Shown here in pieces: positions 23,721-32,427 of a stretch of DNA of 64,000 nt. The stretch spans positions 1-64,000 of the forward strand of contig JAHFUR010000019.1 of assembly GCA_023264995.1 (NCBI GenBank), read 5' to 3'. Each line of letters opens with the position of its first letter. The stretch's first letter is position 1. The translations under genes and the position numbers were made by a program. This stretch comes from Acidimicrobiia bacterium (GTDB taxonomy: Bacteria; Actinomycetota; Acidimicrobiia; Acidimicrobiales; AC-14). The notes under the pieces are model-generated. The model searched no databases, was not told the DNA's origin, and saw only the letters and a list, made by a program, of their open reading frames with translations.

Positions 23721-24473
23721 TTAGTCGCCCAGGCCCTTCATACGGTCGAGCACCTTGTCGGCCGTCGGCGACTCCATCTCGTCGACGATGCGGCCGTCGG
23801 CCAGGAACACCACCCGCTCGGCATAGGACGCCGCGGACGGGTCGTGGGTGACCATCACGACGGTCTGTTCGAACTCCTCCACCGACGTGCGGAGGAACCC
23901 GAGCACCTCGGCACTGGCCCGGGAGTCGAGGTTGCCCGTCGGCTCGTCGGCGAAGACGATGCTGGGCCGTGACGCCAGCGCCCGGGCGGCCGCCACCCGC
24001 TGCTGCTGGCCGCCCGAGAGCTCCGACGGCCGGTGGGCCAGCCGGGGCCGGAGCCCAACCGTGTCGATGAGCCGGTCGACCCAGGCCTGGTCGGGCTTGC
24101 GGCCGGCGATGTCCATCGGCAGGGTGATGTTCTCCGCCGCGGTGAGGGTGGGCACCAGGTTGTAGGCCTGGAAGATGAAGCCGATCTTGTCCCGCCGCAG
24201 GCGGGTCAGCTCCTTGTCGTGCAGGGTGCTCAGCTCGGTCTCGCCCACGAACACCTGGCCGGAGGTGATGGTGTCCAGCCCGGCCATGCAGTGCATGAGG
24301 GTGGACTTCCCCGACCCGGACGGGCCCATGATGGCGCTGAACTGGCCGGGCGCGAACTCGATGGAGATCCCGTCGAGGGCCCGGACGGCGGCGTCGCCCT
24401 GGCCGTAGACCTTCACCAGGTTGATGCCGCGTGCGGCCGGCTGCATCGGTGCGTTCATGTCGTGGCCGTTCAT
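23721..24473 (-). CDS. LolD/MacB-type ABC transporter ATP-binding protein
   Basis: 250 aa from ATG 24473, overlapping the TGA of the upstream permease (ATGA); the track's longer ORF runs through that gene. Walker A is MGPSGSGKSTLMHCMAG, the Q-loop region FIFQAYNLVPTLTAAENI, the signature LSGGQQQRVAAARALASRP, Walker B IVFADEPTGNLD, and the H-loop VMVTHD. The LolD-type length and the adjoining double-FtsX permease show that they form one transporter. It is the third gene of the operon beginning at 26138. Confidence 0.95.
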   Translation of the reverse strand: MNGHDMNAPMQPAARGINLVKVYGQGDAAVRALDGISIEFAPGQFSAIMGPSGSGKSTLMHCMAGLDTITSGQVFVGETELSTLHDKELTRLRRDKIGFIFQAYNLVPTLTAAENITLPMDIAGRKPDQAWVDRLIDTVGLRPRLAHRPSELSGGQQQRVAAARALASRPSIVFADEPTGNLDSRASAEVLGFLRTSVEEFEQTVVMVTHDPSAASYAERVVFLADGRIVDEMESPTADKVLDRMKGLGD

Positions 24474-25243
24474 TTCTTGAGGCTGTCCCATCGGAAGAGG
24501 CGGAGGGCGAGAAGGGAACCGACGGCGGTCCAGGCCAGGAGGCCGAGGAGGTCGCCGCCGTTGAAGCCGAGGCCGGCGGTGCGGGGGTCGAACGCGTACT
24601 GCAGGCCGTCGGCCAGCCGTTGCATGGGGAACAGTTTGGCCACGTCGGTGAGCCAACCGGGCGCGTTGTCGAGCGGGAAGAAGATCCCCGACACGAAGAG
24701 GAGCGGGAAGATCGAGAAGTTGACGATGGCCGGCGCCGCGTCGGCGTTGGGGCACAGGCCGCTGACGGCCAGCCCGAGGGCGCAGAAGCAGGCCGCACCC
24801 AGGCCGAGCGTGACCAGCAACCCGAGCACCGTGCCGGTGCGGAAGTCCACCCCGAACGCCACCACCCCGAGGCCGACGGTGAGGAACAGCAGCAGGAACG
24901 TGATCACCACCGACGAACCGACCTGGCCGCCCAGGTACGCCCAGGTGGGCACGGGCGTGCCTCGCACCCGCTTGAGGATGCCGAAGTCGCGGGAGATCGT
25001 CATCCGGATGGCCAGGTTTGTGTAGCAGGCCGAGATGAGACCGAAGGCCAGGATGCCGGGCACGAAGAAGGTCACGAACGTGATGCCGCCCCGCTCCTCG
25101 ATCCGTACGCCGGAGTTCAAGGTCGAGAAGATGATGAGGAACAGCAGCGGGAAGGCGAAGGTGAACACCGCTCCAGCCGGGTTGCGCCAGAACGCCTTCT
25201 GCTCGAAGCGCAGCTGGCGGGCGGCGATGCGCAGGTCACCCAT
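24470..25243 (-). CDS. ABC-2 type (DrrB-like) transporter permease
   Basis: 257 aa from ATG 25243, overlapping the end of the ATPase gene by 8 bp; the 424-aa track ORF is out of frame upstream of that point. Six hydrophobic segments are visible, beginning FTFAFPLLFLIIFST. The ABC-2 signature region lies near the end: NFSIFPLLFVSGIFFPLDNAP and LFPMQRLADGLQYAF. It pairs with the DrrA-like ATPase just upstream as a drug or lipid exporter. The following LolD/FtsX pair is coupled by an ATGA overlap, so two distinct exporters share one transcript. Confidence 0.92.
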   Translation of the reverse strand: MGDLRIAARQLRFEQKAFWRNPAGAVFTFAFPLLFLIIFSTLNSGVRIEERGGITFVTFFVPGILAFGLISACYTNLAIRMTISRDFGILKRVRGTPVPTWAYLGGQVGSSVVITFLLLFLTVGLGVVAFGVDFRTGTVLGLLVTLGLGAACFCALGLAVSGLCPNADAAPAIVNFSIFPLLFVSGIFFPLDNAPGWLTDVAKLFPMQRLADGLQYAFDPRTAGLGFNGGDLLGLLAWTAVGSLLALRLFRWDSLKK

Positions 25244-26138
25244 CGGCGGCCACCTCGGCGGTGAGGGCGAGGTAGACGTCCTCCAGGCTGGGGCGGGCGA
25301 CGGTGAGCCCGTCGAGGGTGAAGCCGTGCTCCATGGCCCAGCCGGTGAGGGTGTGGAGCGCCGGCGTGGGGTCGCCCGCCCGCACGAGCACGCCGCGCCC
25401 GTCGACGGTGACGGTGGCAGTGCCGAGGTCGGGCAGGGCCGCGCCGGGTGGGGCGACGAAACGGATCTCCGTGGTCGTGTCCCGCCCGGCCAGGTGGTCG
25501 GGAGCGCCCTCGGCCACGATCCGGCCGGCGGCGATGACCGCCACCCGGTCGGCCAGGGCCTGGGCCTCGTCCATGTAGTGGGTGGTGAGGAAGATGGTCT
25601 TGCCCAGGGCTCGCAGGTTGCGGATGACCTCCCACGCCTCCCGGCGGGCGGTGGGGTCGAAGCCCGTCGTCGGCTCGTCCAGGAAGACCAGTTCAGGGTC
25701 GCCGGCCAGGCCGAGGGCCAGGTCGAGGCGCCGGCGCTGGCCACCCGACAGCTTCTTCACCACCTCGTTGCGCTTGCTCTCGAGCCCGGTGAGGGCCAGG
25801 AGCTCGTCGACCGGGCGGGGGTGCGGGTAGTACCCGGCGTAGAGCTCGAGCACCTCCGCCACCTTGAGGAAGCGCTCGACGCCGGTCTCCTGCAGGACGA
25901 TCCCGATCCGCTCCCGCAGGGCCCGCTCGCCCTTGGCCGGGTCGTGGCCGAGCACCGTCACCTCGCCGGCCGATCGCTGGCGGTACCCCTCGAGGATCTC
26001 GACGATCGTGGTCTTGCCGGCGCCGTTCGGGCCGAGGAACCCGAAGACCTCGCCCTCCTCCACGTCGAAGTCGACCCCGCGGACGGCCTCGATCGGGCCG
26101 TAGGACTTCTGGAGGTCCCGGACGCGGATGGCCGGCAT
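25236..26138 (-). CDS. DrrA-like ABC transporter ATP-binding protein
   Basis: 300 aa from ATG 26138; the track's 537-aa version runs antisense through the SRAP gene. Walker A FLGPNGAGKTTIVEIL, Q-loop IVLQETGVERFLK, signature KLSGGQRRRLDLALGLAGDP, Walker B LVFLDEPTTGFDP and the switch region FLTTHYMDEAQAL are all intact. The C-terminal 80 residues form the small accessory domain typical of ABC-2 exporters (TVTVDGRGVLVRAGDP). It heads the four-gene exporter operon and is divergent from the SRAP gene across 75 bp. Confidence 0.94.
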   Translation of the reverse strand: MPAIRVRDLQKSYGPIEAVRGVDFDVEEGEVFGFLGPNGAGKTTIVEILEGYRQRSAGEVTVLGHDPAKGERALRERIGIVLQETGVERFLKVAEVLELYAGYYPHPRPVDELLALTGLESKRNEVVKKLSGGQRRRLDLALGLAGDPELVFLDEPTTGFDPTARREAWEVIRNLRALGKTIFLTTHYMDEAQALADRVAVIAAGRIVAEGAPDHLAGRDTTTEIRFVAPPGAALPDLGTATVTVDGRGVLVRAGDPTPALHTLTGWAMEHGFTLDGLTVARPSLEDVYLALTAEVAADG

Positions 26139-26213
26139 CGAACGGCTCCTCTGTTGCGGCGTGGGCTGTCCACCCTCAACGTTCGGCTCCCGTCCGACTC
26201 TACTGTGGGGGAC

Positions 26214-26906
26214 GTGTGCGGTCGGATCGTTGTCGCTCGACCAGTTGACGTGCTGGCCGACTTCTTCGGCGCCGGCGAGGTCGTCGTCGCCGAGCGGGCG
26301 CCGAGCTGGAACGTGGCCCCGGGCGCCGAGATCCTGGCCGTCGCCGGCACCCGGGCCGGGCGCCGGCTGGGCATCATGCGGTGGGGGCTGGTGCCGTCGT
26401 GGTCGACCGGTCGCGACGGTGCGCCGCGGCCGACGAACGCCCGGGTGGAATCGATCCTCGACAAGGCCATGTTCGCCGACGCGCTGGCCCGCCGGCGGTG
26501 CCTGGTGGTGGTCGACGGCTTCTACGAGTGGCGCCGGCCGTTGGGCGGGCCCAAGCAGCCCTACCTGCTCGACCTGGCCGACGGCTCCGGCGACCCTTTC
26601 GCCCTCGCCGGCATCTGGGACCGCAACGCCGGCGAGGTCAGCTGCGCGGTGATCACCGCCCCCGCCGACGCCGACCTGGCCTGGCTCCACGACCGCATGC
26701 CGGTCCGCATCGACCGCCACGGTTGGGACGCGTGGCTCGACCCGGCCCACGACGACATGGACGACCTCGTCGCCCTGTTGGAGTCGCGGGTGCCGTCGGT
26801 GCCTCTCCGCGCCCGCCCCGTCGGCACCCGGGTCAACAATGCCCGCCACGACGGCCCGGACCTGGTCGAGGTCCTCTCGGGCGAGATCCAGCCCCAGTTG
26901 TTGTGA
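26214..26906 (+). CDS. SRAP-domain protein (YedK/HMCES family)
   Basis: 230 aa. GTG 26214 is chosen because it gives MCGR, and Cys2 is the invariant residue that crosslinks to abasic sites once Met is removed; the track's 25035 start is far upstream in antisense of the ABC operon. Other family motifs are PSWNVAPG, MRWGLVPSW, TNARVES, RCLVVVDGFYEW with the catalytic Glu, ITAPAD and LHDRMPVRI with the catalytic His. SRAP proteins shield abasic sites in single-stranded DNA as a DNA-protein crosslink. Its stop overlaps the start of the next gene (GTGA). Confidence 0.94.
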   Translation: MCGRIVVARPVDVLADFFGAGEVVVAERAPSWNVAPGAEILAVAGTRAGRRLGIMRWGLVPSWSTGRDGAPRPTNARVESILDKAMFADALARRRCLVVVDGFYEWRRPLGGPKQPYLLDLADGSGDPFALAGIWDRNAGEVSCAVITAPADADLAWLHDRMPVRIDRHGWDAWLDPAHDDMDDLVALLESRVPSVPLRARPVGTRVNNARHDGPDLVEVLSGEIQPQLL

Positions 26907-27934
26907 CCGGCCGGGGAGGCCGGCGGGTGCCTGCCGTGGCCGGCGTGGTCGTCGCCCTCCTAGCGGCGGCGGCCCTGGTCGTCGTGAACCGCCACGGCTC
27001 GGAGGCGGTGCCGGCCATGCCCGCCCTGCCCGTGCTGGGCCCGGCCCGTGACGTGTACGACGGCGACTTGGGCGACCCGTTCGTGCTTCCCGTCACCGCC
27101 GGCGGGAAGGTCGTCCGGTTCGTCGCCTTCGGCACCGGCGACTGGCCGGCGCGCGTCCCGACCGCGGTGTCGTCCGACCTGGCCACCTGGCACGCCGGCG
27201 GCGACGCGCTCCCCGACCTGCCGGCGTGGGCGGCGCCGGACCCGAGGAACTCGTTGAGCTGGGCGCCGGCGGCGCTGGAGACCGCGGCGGGGTACGTGCT
27301 CTACGTCAGCCTGCCCGACGCGGCCAGTGGCCAGCAATGCATCGGGGCGGCCACGTCGTCGGTCCCCGAGGGCCCCTACCGGGGCGCTGGCGACGGGCCG
27401 CTCCTCTGCCAGCACGACCTGGGTGGCTCGATTGACCCGGCGGTCGTCCGGGACGGCGCCGGTCGCCTCCACATGCTCTGGAAGAACGACGGCAACTCCG
27501 TCGGCGCCCCGAGCGGCCTCTGGGAGCAGGGCCTCCGGGCCGACGGCTTGGCCATGGTCGGCCCGGCCCACCGGCTCCTGACCACCACCCAGCCCTGGCA
27601 GGGCGGGATCATCGAGGAGCCGGCGGCCATCCCGGCCGGCGGCGGCGGGTGGTGGCTGTTCTACTCGGCCAACGCCTTCGACCGGCCCGAGTACGCCACC
27701 GGGCTGGCGTTCTGCCCGTCGCTCGCCGGCCCGTGCCGGGAAGCGTCGGACCGGCCGTACTACGACACCGCCGCCCTGGGCCAGGTCAACCAGTTCGCCC
27801 CCGGAGGGATGGAGACCTTCCGCGACGCCGGCGGCGACCTGTGGGCCGTCTTCGACACCTGGAACCGGCCCACCCGCAATGGGCGCTTCTACTGCTGCCG
27901 CTCCGTGCAGATGGCCCGGGTGCTCTCGGCCTAG
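26903..27934 (+). CDS. Exported glycosyl hydrolase family 43-like beta-propeller protein
   Basis: 343 aa from GTG 26903, overlapping the SRAP stop. A signal or anchor helix (VPAVAGVVVALLAAAALVVV) is followed by a five-blade propeller pattern of GH43/GH62-type proteins: YDGDLGDPFVLPV near the start with the catalytic-base-like Asp, SWAPAALETAAGYVLYVS, SIDPAVVRDGAGRLHMLWKN, and GIIEEPAAIP with a candidate acid Glu. Such proteins hydrolyse arabinan or xylan side chains. It could act on cell-wall arabinan or environmental glycans; I cannot choose. Coupling to a DNA-repair gene looks accidental. It ends 23 bp from the convergent valS. Confidence 0.8.
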   Translation: MTGRGGRRVPAVAGVVVALLAAAALVVVNRHGSEAVPAMPALPVLGPARDVYDGDLGDPFVLPVTAGGKVVRFVAFGTGDWPARVPTAVSSDLATWHAGGDALPDLPAWAAPDPRNSLSWAPAALETAAGYVLYVSLPDAASGQQCIGAATSSVPEGPYRGAGDGPLLCQHDLGGSIDPAVVRDGAGRLHMLWKNDGNSVGAPSGLWEQGLRADGLAMVGPAHRLLTTTQPWQGGIIEEPAAIPAGGGGWWLFYSANAFDRPEYATGLAFCPSLAGPCREASDRPYYDTAALGQVNQFAPGGMETFRDAGGDLWAVFDTWNRPTRNGRFYCCRSVQMARVLSA

Positions 27935-27957
27935 CCCGCTCGCCCTCCGAGCCGGCG

Positions 27958-30489
27958 TCAGGCCGGCGCCAGCTCCACCGTCACCGACGGCTCCGCTGCC
28001 TCCTCGGTGACCAGGTCGGCGATCCGGCCGGCATCGCGCACGTCGCCATCGGCCGCGCCCAGCGCGGCCAGGCGGGCTGCCGTGTCGCGGACCACGACCC
28101 GGGCCACGTCGGCCCGCATCGACACCTGGGCCACGGTCTTGGCCTTGCGCACCTCACCCAGGACGGATGCCGCCACGTCCAGGACCAAGGGGTCGCCGCC
28201 GGCATGGCCGGACAGTTCGCCGGCAGTGGGCCAAGCCGAGCGGTGGACCGAGCCGTCCTTCCACCACGACCACACCTCCTCGGTGACGAAGGGCAGGAAC
28301 GGGGCGAAGAGGCGGAGGAGCGTCGACAGGGCCAGGGTCAGCGCCCGGTTGGCCGACGCCGCGCCGGCGTCGCCCTGGCCGCCGTAGGCCCGGCTCTTCA
28401 CCAGCTCCAAGTAGTCGTCGCAGAAGCTCCAGAAGAACGACTCGGCCCGCTCCAACGCTCGGGCGTAGTCGTAGCCCTCGAACGCGGTCGTGGCCTCGCC
28501 GACCAGCGACGCCAGGCCGGCGAGCATGGCCTGGTCGAGCGGGGAGGTGACCTCACCCTCATCACCCAGCCGCGAGAGCACGAACTTGGAGGCGTTGAGG
28601 AGCTTGATGGCCAGCCGCCGGCCGACCTTCATCTGGCCCTCGTCGAAGGCGGTGTCCACGCCCGGGCGCCCGCTGGCCGCCCAGTAGCGGACCGCGTCGG
28701 CGCCGTGCTGGTCGAGCAGGCCGATGGGCGTGAGGGCGTTGCCCTTGGACTTCGACATCTTCTTGCGGTCGGGGTCGAGGACCCAACCCGAGATGGCCGC
28801 GTCGGTCCAGGGCAGCGTCCCGTGCTCCAGGTCGGAGCGCACCACTGTGGAGAACAGCCAGGTGCGGATGATCTCGTGGGCCTGGGGCCGGACGTCCATC
28901 GGGAAGACGCGGTCGAACAGGTCGGGGTCGTCGGCCCAGCGGCCGCCGATCTGCGGGGTGAGCGACGACGTGGCCCACGTGTCCATGACGTCGGGCTCGC
29001 CGGTGAAGCCGCCCGGTTGGTCGCGCTGGTCGGGAGCAAAGCCATCCGGCACGTCGGTAGAGGGGTCGATGGGCAGCCGGGACTCGTCGGGAACGAGCGG
29101 CTGGTCGTAGCGGACCGAGCCGTCCTCGCCCAGGCGGTACCAGAGCGGGAAGGGCACGCCGAAGAACCGCTGGCGGCTGATGAGCCAGTCGGTGTTGAGG
29201 CCGGTGACCCAGGACTCGAACCGGGCCCGCATGTACGGCGGGTGCCAGCGCAGCTCCCGGCCTCGCTCCAGGAGCCTCTCCTGGTGGTCGAGGGTATGGA
29301 TGAACCATTGGCGGCTGCTGAGGATCTCGAGGGGCTTGTTGCCCTTTTCGAAGAACTTCACCGCGTGGGTGATGGGCCGGGGTTCGCCGACCAGGTCGCC
29401 GGACTCACGCAGCAGCTCGACGATGCGGGCCCGGGCCGGCTCCATCTTCTTGCCGGTCACCTCGGCCCACGCCGCCGGCGCCTCGACCCCCGCCGGCGGG
29501 TCGGCCTGGATACGCCCGTCGCGCCCGACGATGGTGCGGGTCTCCAGGCCCAGCTCCCGCCACCACGTCACGTCGGTGACGTCGCCGAACGTGCAGATCA
29601 TGGCCACGCCGGTGCCCTTGTCGGGCTCGGCCAGGGGGTGGGCGACGATGGGCACGCCGACGCCGAACAAAGGGGTGGTCGCCTTCAACCCGAACAGCGG
29701 CTGGTACCGCGCGTCGTCGGGGTGGGCCACGAGGGCGACACATGCGGCGATCAGCTCGGGGCGGGTGGTGTCGATCTCGATGGGCGTGCCGTCCGGGCCG
29801 CCGAAACGGATGCGGTGGTAGGCGCTGGCCACCTCGCGGTCCTCCAGCTCGGCCTGGGCGATGGCGGTCTGGAAGTCGACGTCCCACAGGGTGGGCGCCA
29901 CCTTCTGGTACGCCTGGCCGGCGGCCAGGAGGTGGAGAAACCCCCGCTGGGAGGCCCGCTGGGCCTCGGGGCCGATGGTGGTGTACGTCATCTGCCAGTC
30001 GACGGAGAGGCCGACGCGCCGCCACAGCTCCTCGAAGGTCTTCTCGTCCTCGACAGTCAGCCGGACGCACAGCTCGACGAAGTTCGGGCGCGACACCGGG
30101 AGGGGTGGCGACGGGGGCTTGGCCGGCGGCTCGAAGTCGGGGACGTACGGGAGAGCCGGGTCGCAGCGGACGCCGTAGTAGTTCTGGACCCGACGCTCGG
30201 TGGGCAGGCCGTTGTCGTCCCAACCCATGGGGTAGAAGACCTCGCGGCCTCGCATGCGCTGGAACCGGGCCACGGTGTCGGTGTGGGTGTAGGAGAAGAT
30301 GTGGCCGACGTGGAGCGAGCCGCTCACCGTCGGCGGTGGCGTGTCGATCGAGTAGATCTCGGCGCGGGACTTGGTGCGGTCGAAGCGGTAGGTCCCGTCG
30401 GCCTCCCAGCGCGCCCCCCACTTCTCCTCGAGGCCTTCGAGGTGCGGCTTCTCAGGGACGCGATTTTCCGGGACGCTTGGTGCAGGCAC
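27958..30489 (-). CDS. valS: Valyl-tRNA synthetase
   Basis: 843 aa from GTG 30489. The track's ATG at 30531 would overlap the divergent cysS start and is less likely. The HIGH motif is PPPTVSGSLHVGH and the KMSKS motif KKMSKSKGNALTP. The editing domain carries IDTTRPELIAACVALVAHPDD, and the anticodon-binding domain spans about 600-740. The C-terminal coiled-coil arm of ordinary bacterial ValS is not evident; the protein ends in a short Ala/Val-rich domain. The sequence style (GWDDNGLPTERRVQNYYGV) is that of the archaeal-like ValS subtype found in many actinobacteria. It charges tRNA-Val and removes mischarged Thr. Confidence 0.96.
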   Translation of the reverse strand: MPAPSVPENRVPEKPHLEGLEEKWGARWEADGTYRFDRTKSRAEIYSIDTPPPTVSGSLHVGHIFSYTHTDTVARFQRMRGREVFYPMGWDDNGLPTERRVQNYYGVRCDPALPYVPDFEPPAKPPSPPLPVSRPNFVELCVRLTVEDEKTFEELWRRVGLSVDWQMTYTTIGPEAQRASQRGFLHLLAAGQAYQKVAPTLWDVDFQTAIAQAELEDREVASAYHRIRFGGPDGTPIEIDTTRPELIAACVALVAHPDDARYQPLFGLKATTPLFGVGVPIVAHPLAEPDKGTGVAMICTFGDVTDVTWWRELGLETRTIVGRDGRIQADPPAGVEAPAAWAEVTGKKMEPARARIVELLRESGDLVGEPRPITHAVKFFEKGNKPLEILSSRQWFIHTLDHQERLLERGRELRWHPPYMRARFESWVTGLNTDWLISRQRFFGVPFPLWYRLGEDGSVRYDQPLVPDESRLPIDPSTDVPDGFAPDQRDQPGGFTGEPDVMDTWATSSLTPQIGGRWADDPDLFDRVFPMDVRPQAHEIIRTWLFSTVVRSDLEHGTLPWTDAAISGWVLDPDRKKMSKSKGNALTPIGLLDQHGADAVRYWAASGRPGVDTAFDEGQMKVGRRLAIKLLNASKFVLSRLGDEGEVTSPLDQAMLAGLASLVGEATTAFEGYDYARALERAESFFWSFCDDYLELVKSRAYGGQGDAGAASANRALTLALSTLLRLFAPFLPFVTEEVWSWWKDGSVHRSAWPTAGELSGHAGGDPLVLDVAASVLGEVRKAKTVAQVSMRADVARVVVRDTAARLAALGAADGDVRDAGRIADLVTEEAAEPSVTVELAPA

Positions 30490-30506
30490 ACGGTTACGGT
30501 ACTCAG

Positions 30507-31859
30507 GTGATCCGCCTCCACGACACCGCATTGGGACGCGTGGCCGACGTCGAGCTCCGCGACGCCGGCAAGGTCTCCATGTATGTGTGCGGGCCGACGG
30601 TCGACGGGCTGCCTCACGTCGGCCACGGTCGGATGGCCCTGGTCTGGGACGTGCTCCGCCGGTACCTGGAGTGGGGCGGGCTCGATGTGCGCTTCGTGTC
30701 CAACATCACCGACATCGACGACAAGATCATCGCCCGGGCCAACGCGGAGGGCCGGTCGGCGACCGACGTCGCCGTCCAGTACGAGGAGGCCTGGTACGAC
30801 TCGATGAAGGCACTCGGCGTCAAGCGCCCGACGGTCGACCCCCACGCCACCGCCTACGTCGACCAGATGGTCGAGCTGATCGCCGGCCTCGTCGCCGCCG
30901 GCAAGGCGTACACGACCTCCGACGGGGTGTACCTGTCGGTCGACGCCGTACCGGGCTACGGCCTGCTGGCCCGCCAGTCCCTCGACAGCCTGCGCTCCGG
31001 CGCCCGGGTCGATGTCGTGGAGGAGAAGCGGTCGCCGCTGGACTTCGCCCTCTGGAAGGCGGCCAAGCCGGGCGAGCCGGCGTGGGACGCACCATGGGGT
31101 GCCGGCCGCCCCGGGTGGCACACCGAGTGCGTGGTGATGTCGCTGGACCTGCTCGGCGAGGGGTTCGACCTCCACGGCGGCGGGATCGACCTGGCCTTCC
31201 CCCACCACGAGAACGAGCGGGCGCAGTCGGTCGCCGCCGGCCACGACTTCACCCGCCACTGGGCCCACAACGGCCACGTGCAGATGGCCGGCGAGAAGAT
31301 GTCGAAGTCGCTCGGCAACTTCAGGACCCTCACCGACCTGCTCGCCGAGGTCGACCCCCGGGCCTACCGGTTGGTCGTCCTTCAGTCCCACTACCGGGCT
31401 CCCGTCGAGGTGACGGGCGCGACCCTCGACGCCGCCACCCGCGCCCTGGCCGGGCTCGACGGGTTCGGCCGGCGAGTCGCCGACCTGCCGAGCGTGGCGG
31501 CCGATGCCGCCGCCGTCGAACGGTTCCGCGCCGCCATGGACGACGACCTCGACACCCCCAGGGCCATGGCCGAGCTCTGGGGCGTCGTGAAGGCGGCCAA
31601 CACGGCGCGGGATGCCGGCGATCCCGCCGGCGCCGCCGCCTTCGCCGCCGCGGCCCGGGAGATCGCCGGCGCTGTCGGGTTGTCGCTCGGGGCCGGCAGC
31701 GATGAGATCCCCGCCGACATCGCCGCCCTCGTCGCTGCCCGTGACGCGGCACGCGCCGGGCGCGACTTCGCCGGCGCCGACGGCCTGCGCGACCGCCTCG
31801 AGGCGCTCGGCTGGGTGGTCGAGGACACGCCCGGGGGGACACGCGCCAGACGTCAGTGA
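30507..31859 (+). CDS. cysS: Cysteinyl-tRNA synthetase (possibly the related MshC-like ligase, less likely)
   Basis: 450 aa from GTG 30507; the track's 29742 start is antisense to val[19 protein letters not shown] contains the first zinc Cys and the HIGH motif. [11 protein letters not shown] gives the second Cys, and [18 protein letters not shown] the remaining zinc ligands and substrate loop. [11 protein letters not shown] is the KMSKS loop. A full C-terminal helical DALR-like anticodon region (about 330-450) is present, favouring CysS over the shorter mycothiol enzyme MshC. It starts 17 bp from the divergent valS. Confidence 0.93.
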   Translation: MIRLHDTALGRVADVELRDAGKVSMYVCGPTVDGLPHVGHGRMALVWDVLRRYLEWGGLDVRFVSNITDIDDKIIARANAEGRSATDVAVQYEEAWYDSMKALGVKRPTVDPHATAYVDQMVELIAGLVAAGKAYTTSDGVYLSVDAVPGYGLLARQSLDSLRSGARVDVVEEKRSPLDFALWKAAKPGEPAWDAPWGAGRPGWHTECVVMSLDLLGEGFDLHGGGIDLAFPHHENERAQSVAAGHDFTRHWAHNGHVQMAGEKMSKSLGNFRTLTDLLAEVDPRAYRLVVLQSHYRAPVEVTGATLDAATRALAGLDGFGRRVADLPSVAADAAAVERFRAAMDDDLDTPRAMAELWGVVKAANTARDAGDPAGAAAFAAAAREIAGAVGLSLGAGSDEIPADIAALVAARDAARAGRDFAGADGLRDRLEALGWVVEDTPGGTRARRQ

Positions 31860-32061
31860 CAGCCGGGCCTGGTTGCCTCCGGCAGTGATCTCGGTCGTCG
31901 CTGGGGCGCGAACCGTCGTGGCCGTGTGCCAAAGACACCTAGAGACACGGCGGGGCTCGACTGGTAACTTCCCGCGCGGGGAATTCGCTTTTGCACGGCA
32001 TCACCGCACGGTTGGGCAGTCCCCTGGGTGTACGTCCAACGCGAGAAGGGGGATCGCCACC
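31860..32061 (+). promoter_or_regulatory. Intergenic region and probable long 5' UTR of the cold-shock gene
   Basis: About 200 bp without a supported gene. It contains a small hairpin, TTCCCGCGCGGGGAA (near 31968), a TAACTT that could be a -10 box, and a purine-rich ribosome site AGAAGGGGG 9-12 nt before GTG 32062. Cold-shock mRNAs commonly have long structured leaders. I see no conserved cold-box sequence. Confidence 0.4.
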
Positions 32062-32265
32062 GTGGCGACCGGAACTGTCAAGTGGTTCAACGCTGACAAG
32101 GGGTACGGGTTCATCCAGCAGGAGGACGGCGGCGACGTCTTCGTCCACTTCAGTGCCATCCAGAAGCCGGGGTACCGCAGCCTTGAGGAGGGCGAGCCGG
32201 TGGAGTTCGATGTGCAGACCGGCCCCAAGGGCCTTCAGGCTGCCAACGTCCGTCCCCGCGGTTAG
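32062..32265 (+). CDS. Cold-shock domain protein (CspA family)
   Basis: 67 aa from GTG 32062; the longer track ORF is not credible. The single OB-fold cold-shock domain is intact: [15 protein letters not shown] carries RNP1, [12 protein letters not shown]2, and the end is [14 protein letters not shown]. It should bind single-stranded RNA and DNA and act as an RNA chaperone. Length and sequence are standard for actinobacterial CspA proteins. It is preceded by a ~200-bp leader and followed by an unrelated coiled-coil gene. Confidence 0.96.
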   Translation: MATGTVKWFNADKGYGFIQQEDGGDVFVHFSAIQKPGYRSLEEGEPVEFDVQTGPKGLQAANVRPRG

Positions 32266-32427
32266 CGCTTCGAACCGAACGGGATGACCCGCCGCCCCCC
32301 GGGTGGCCAAGGTGGGGGCGGTGGAGGCGCCAGGCCCCGCCTGGTCTTCGGCGCCGGCGGAGAGGCACAGATCGAAGTCGGGGCGCGGTACCCGTCGCGG
32401 GGGAAGGGGGTCGGTACGCTATCGACC

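Noticed and set aside
32284-32427. Extending the coiled-coil protein to the track start at 32284
   Set aside because: The added residues are Gly/Arg-rich and low complexity, and begin right after the cold-shock gene; GTG 32428 opens the acidic, protein-like sequence.
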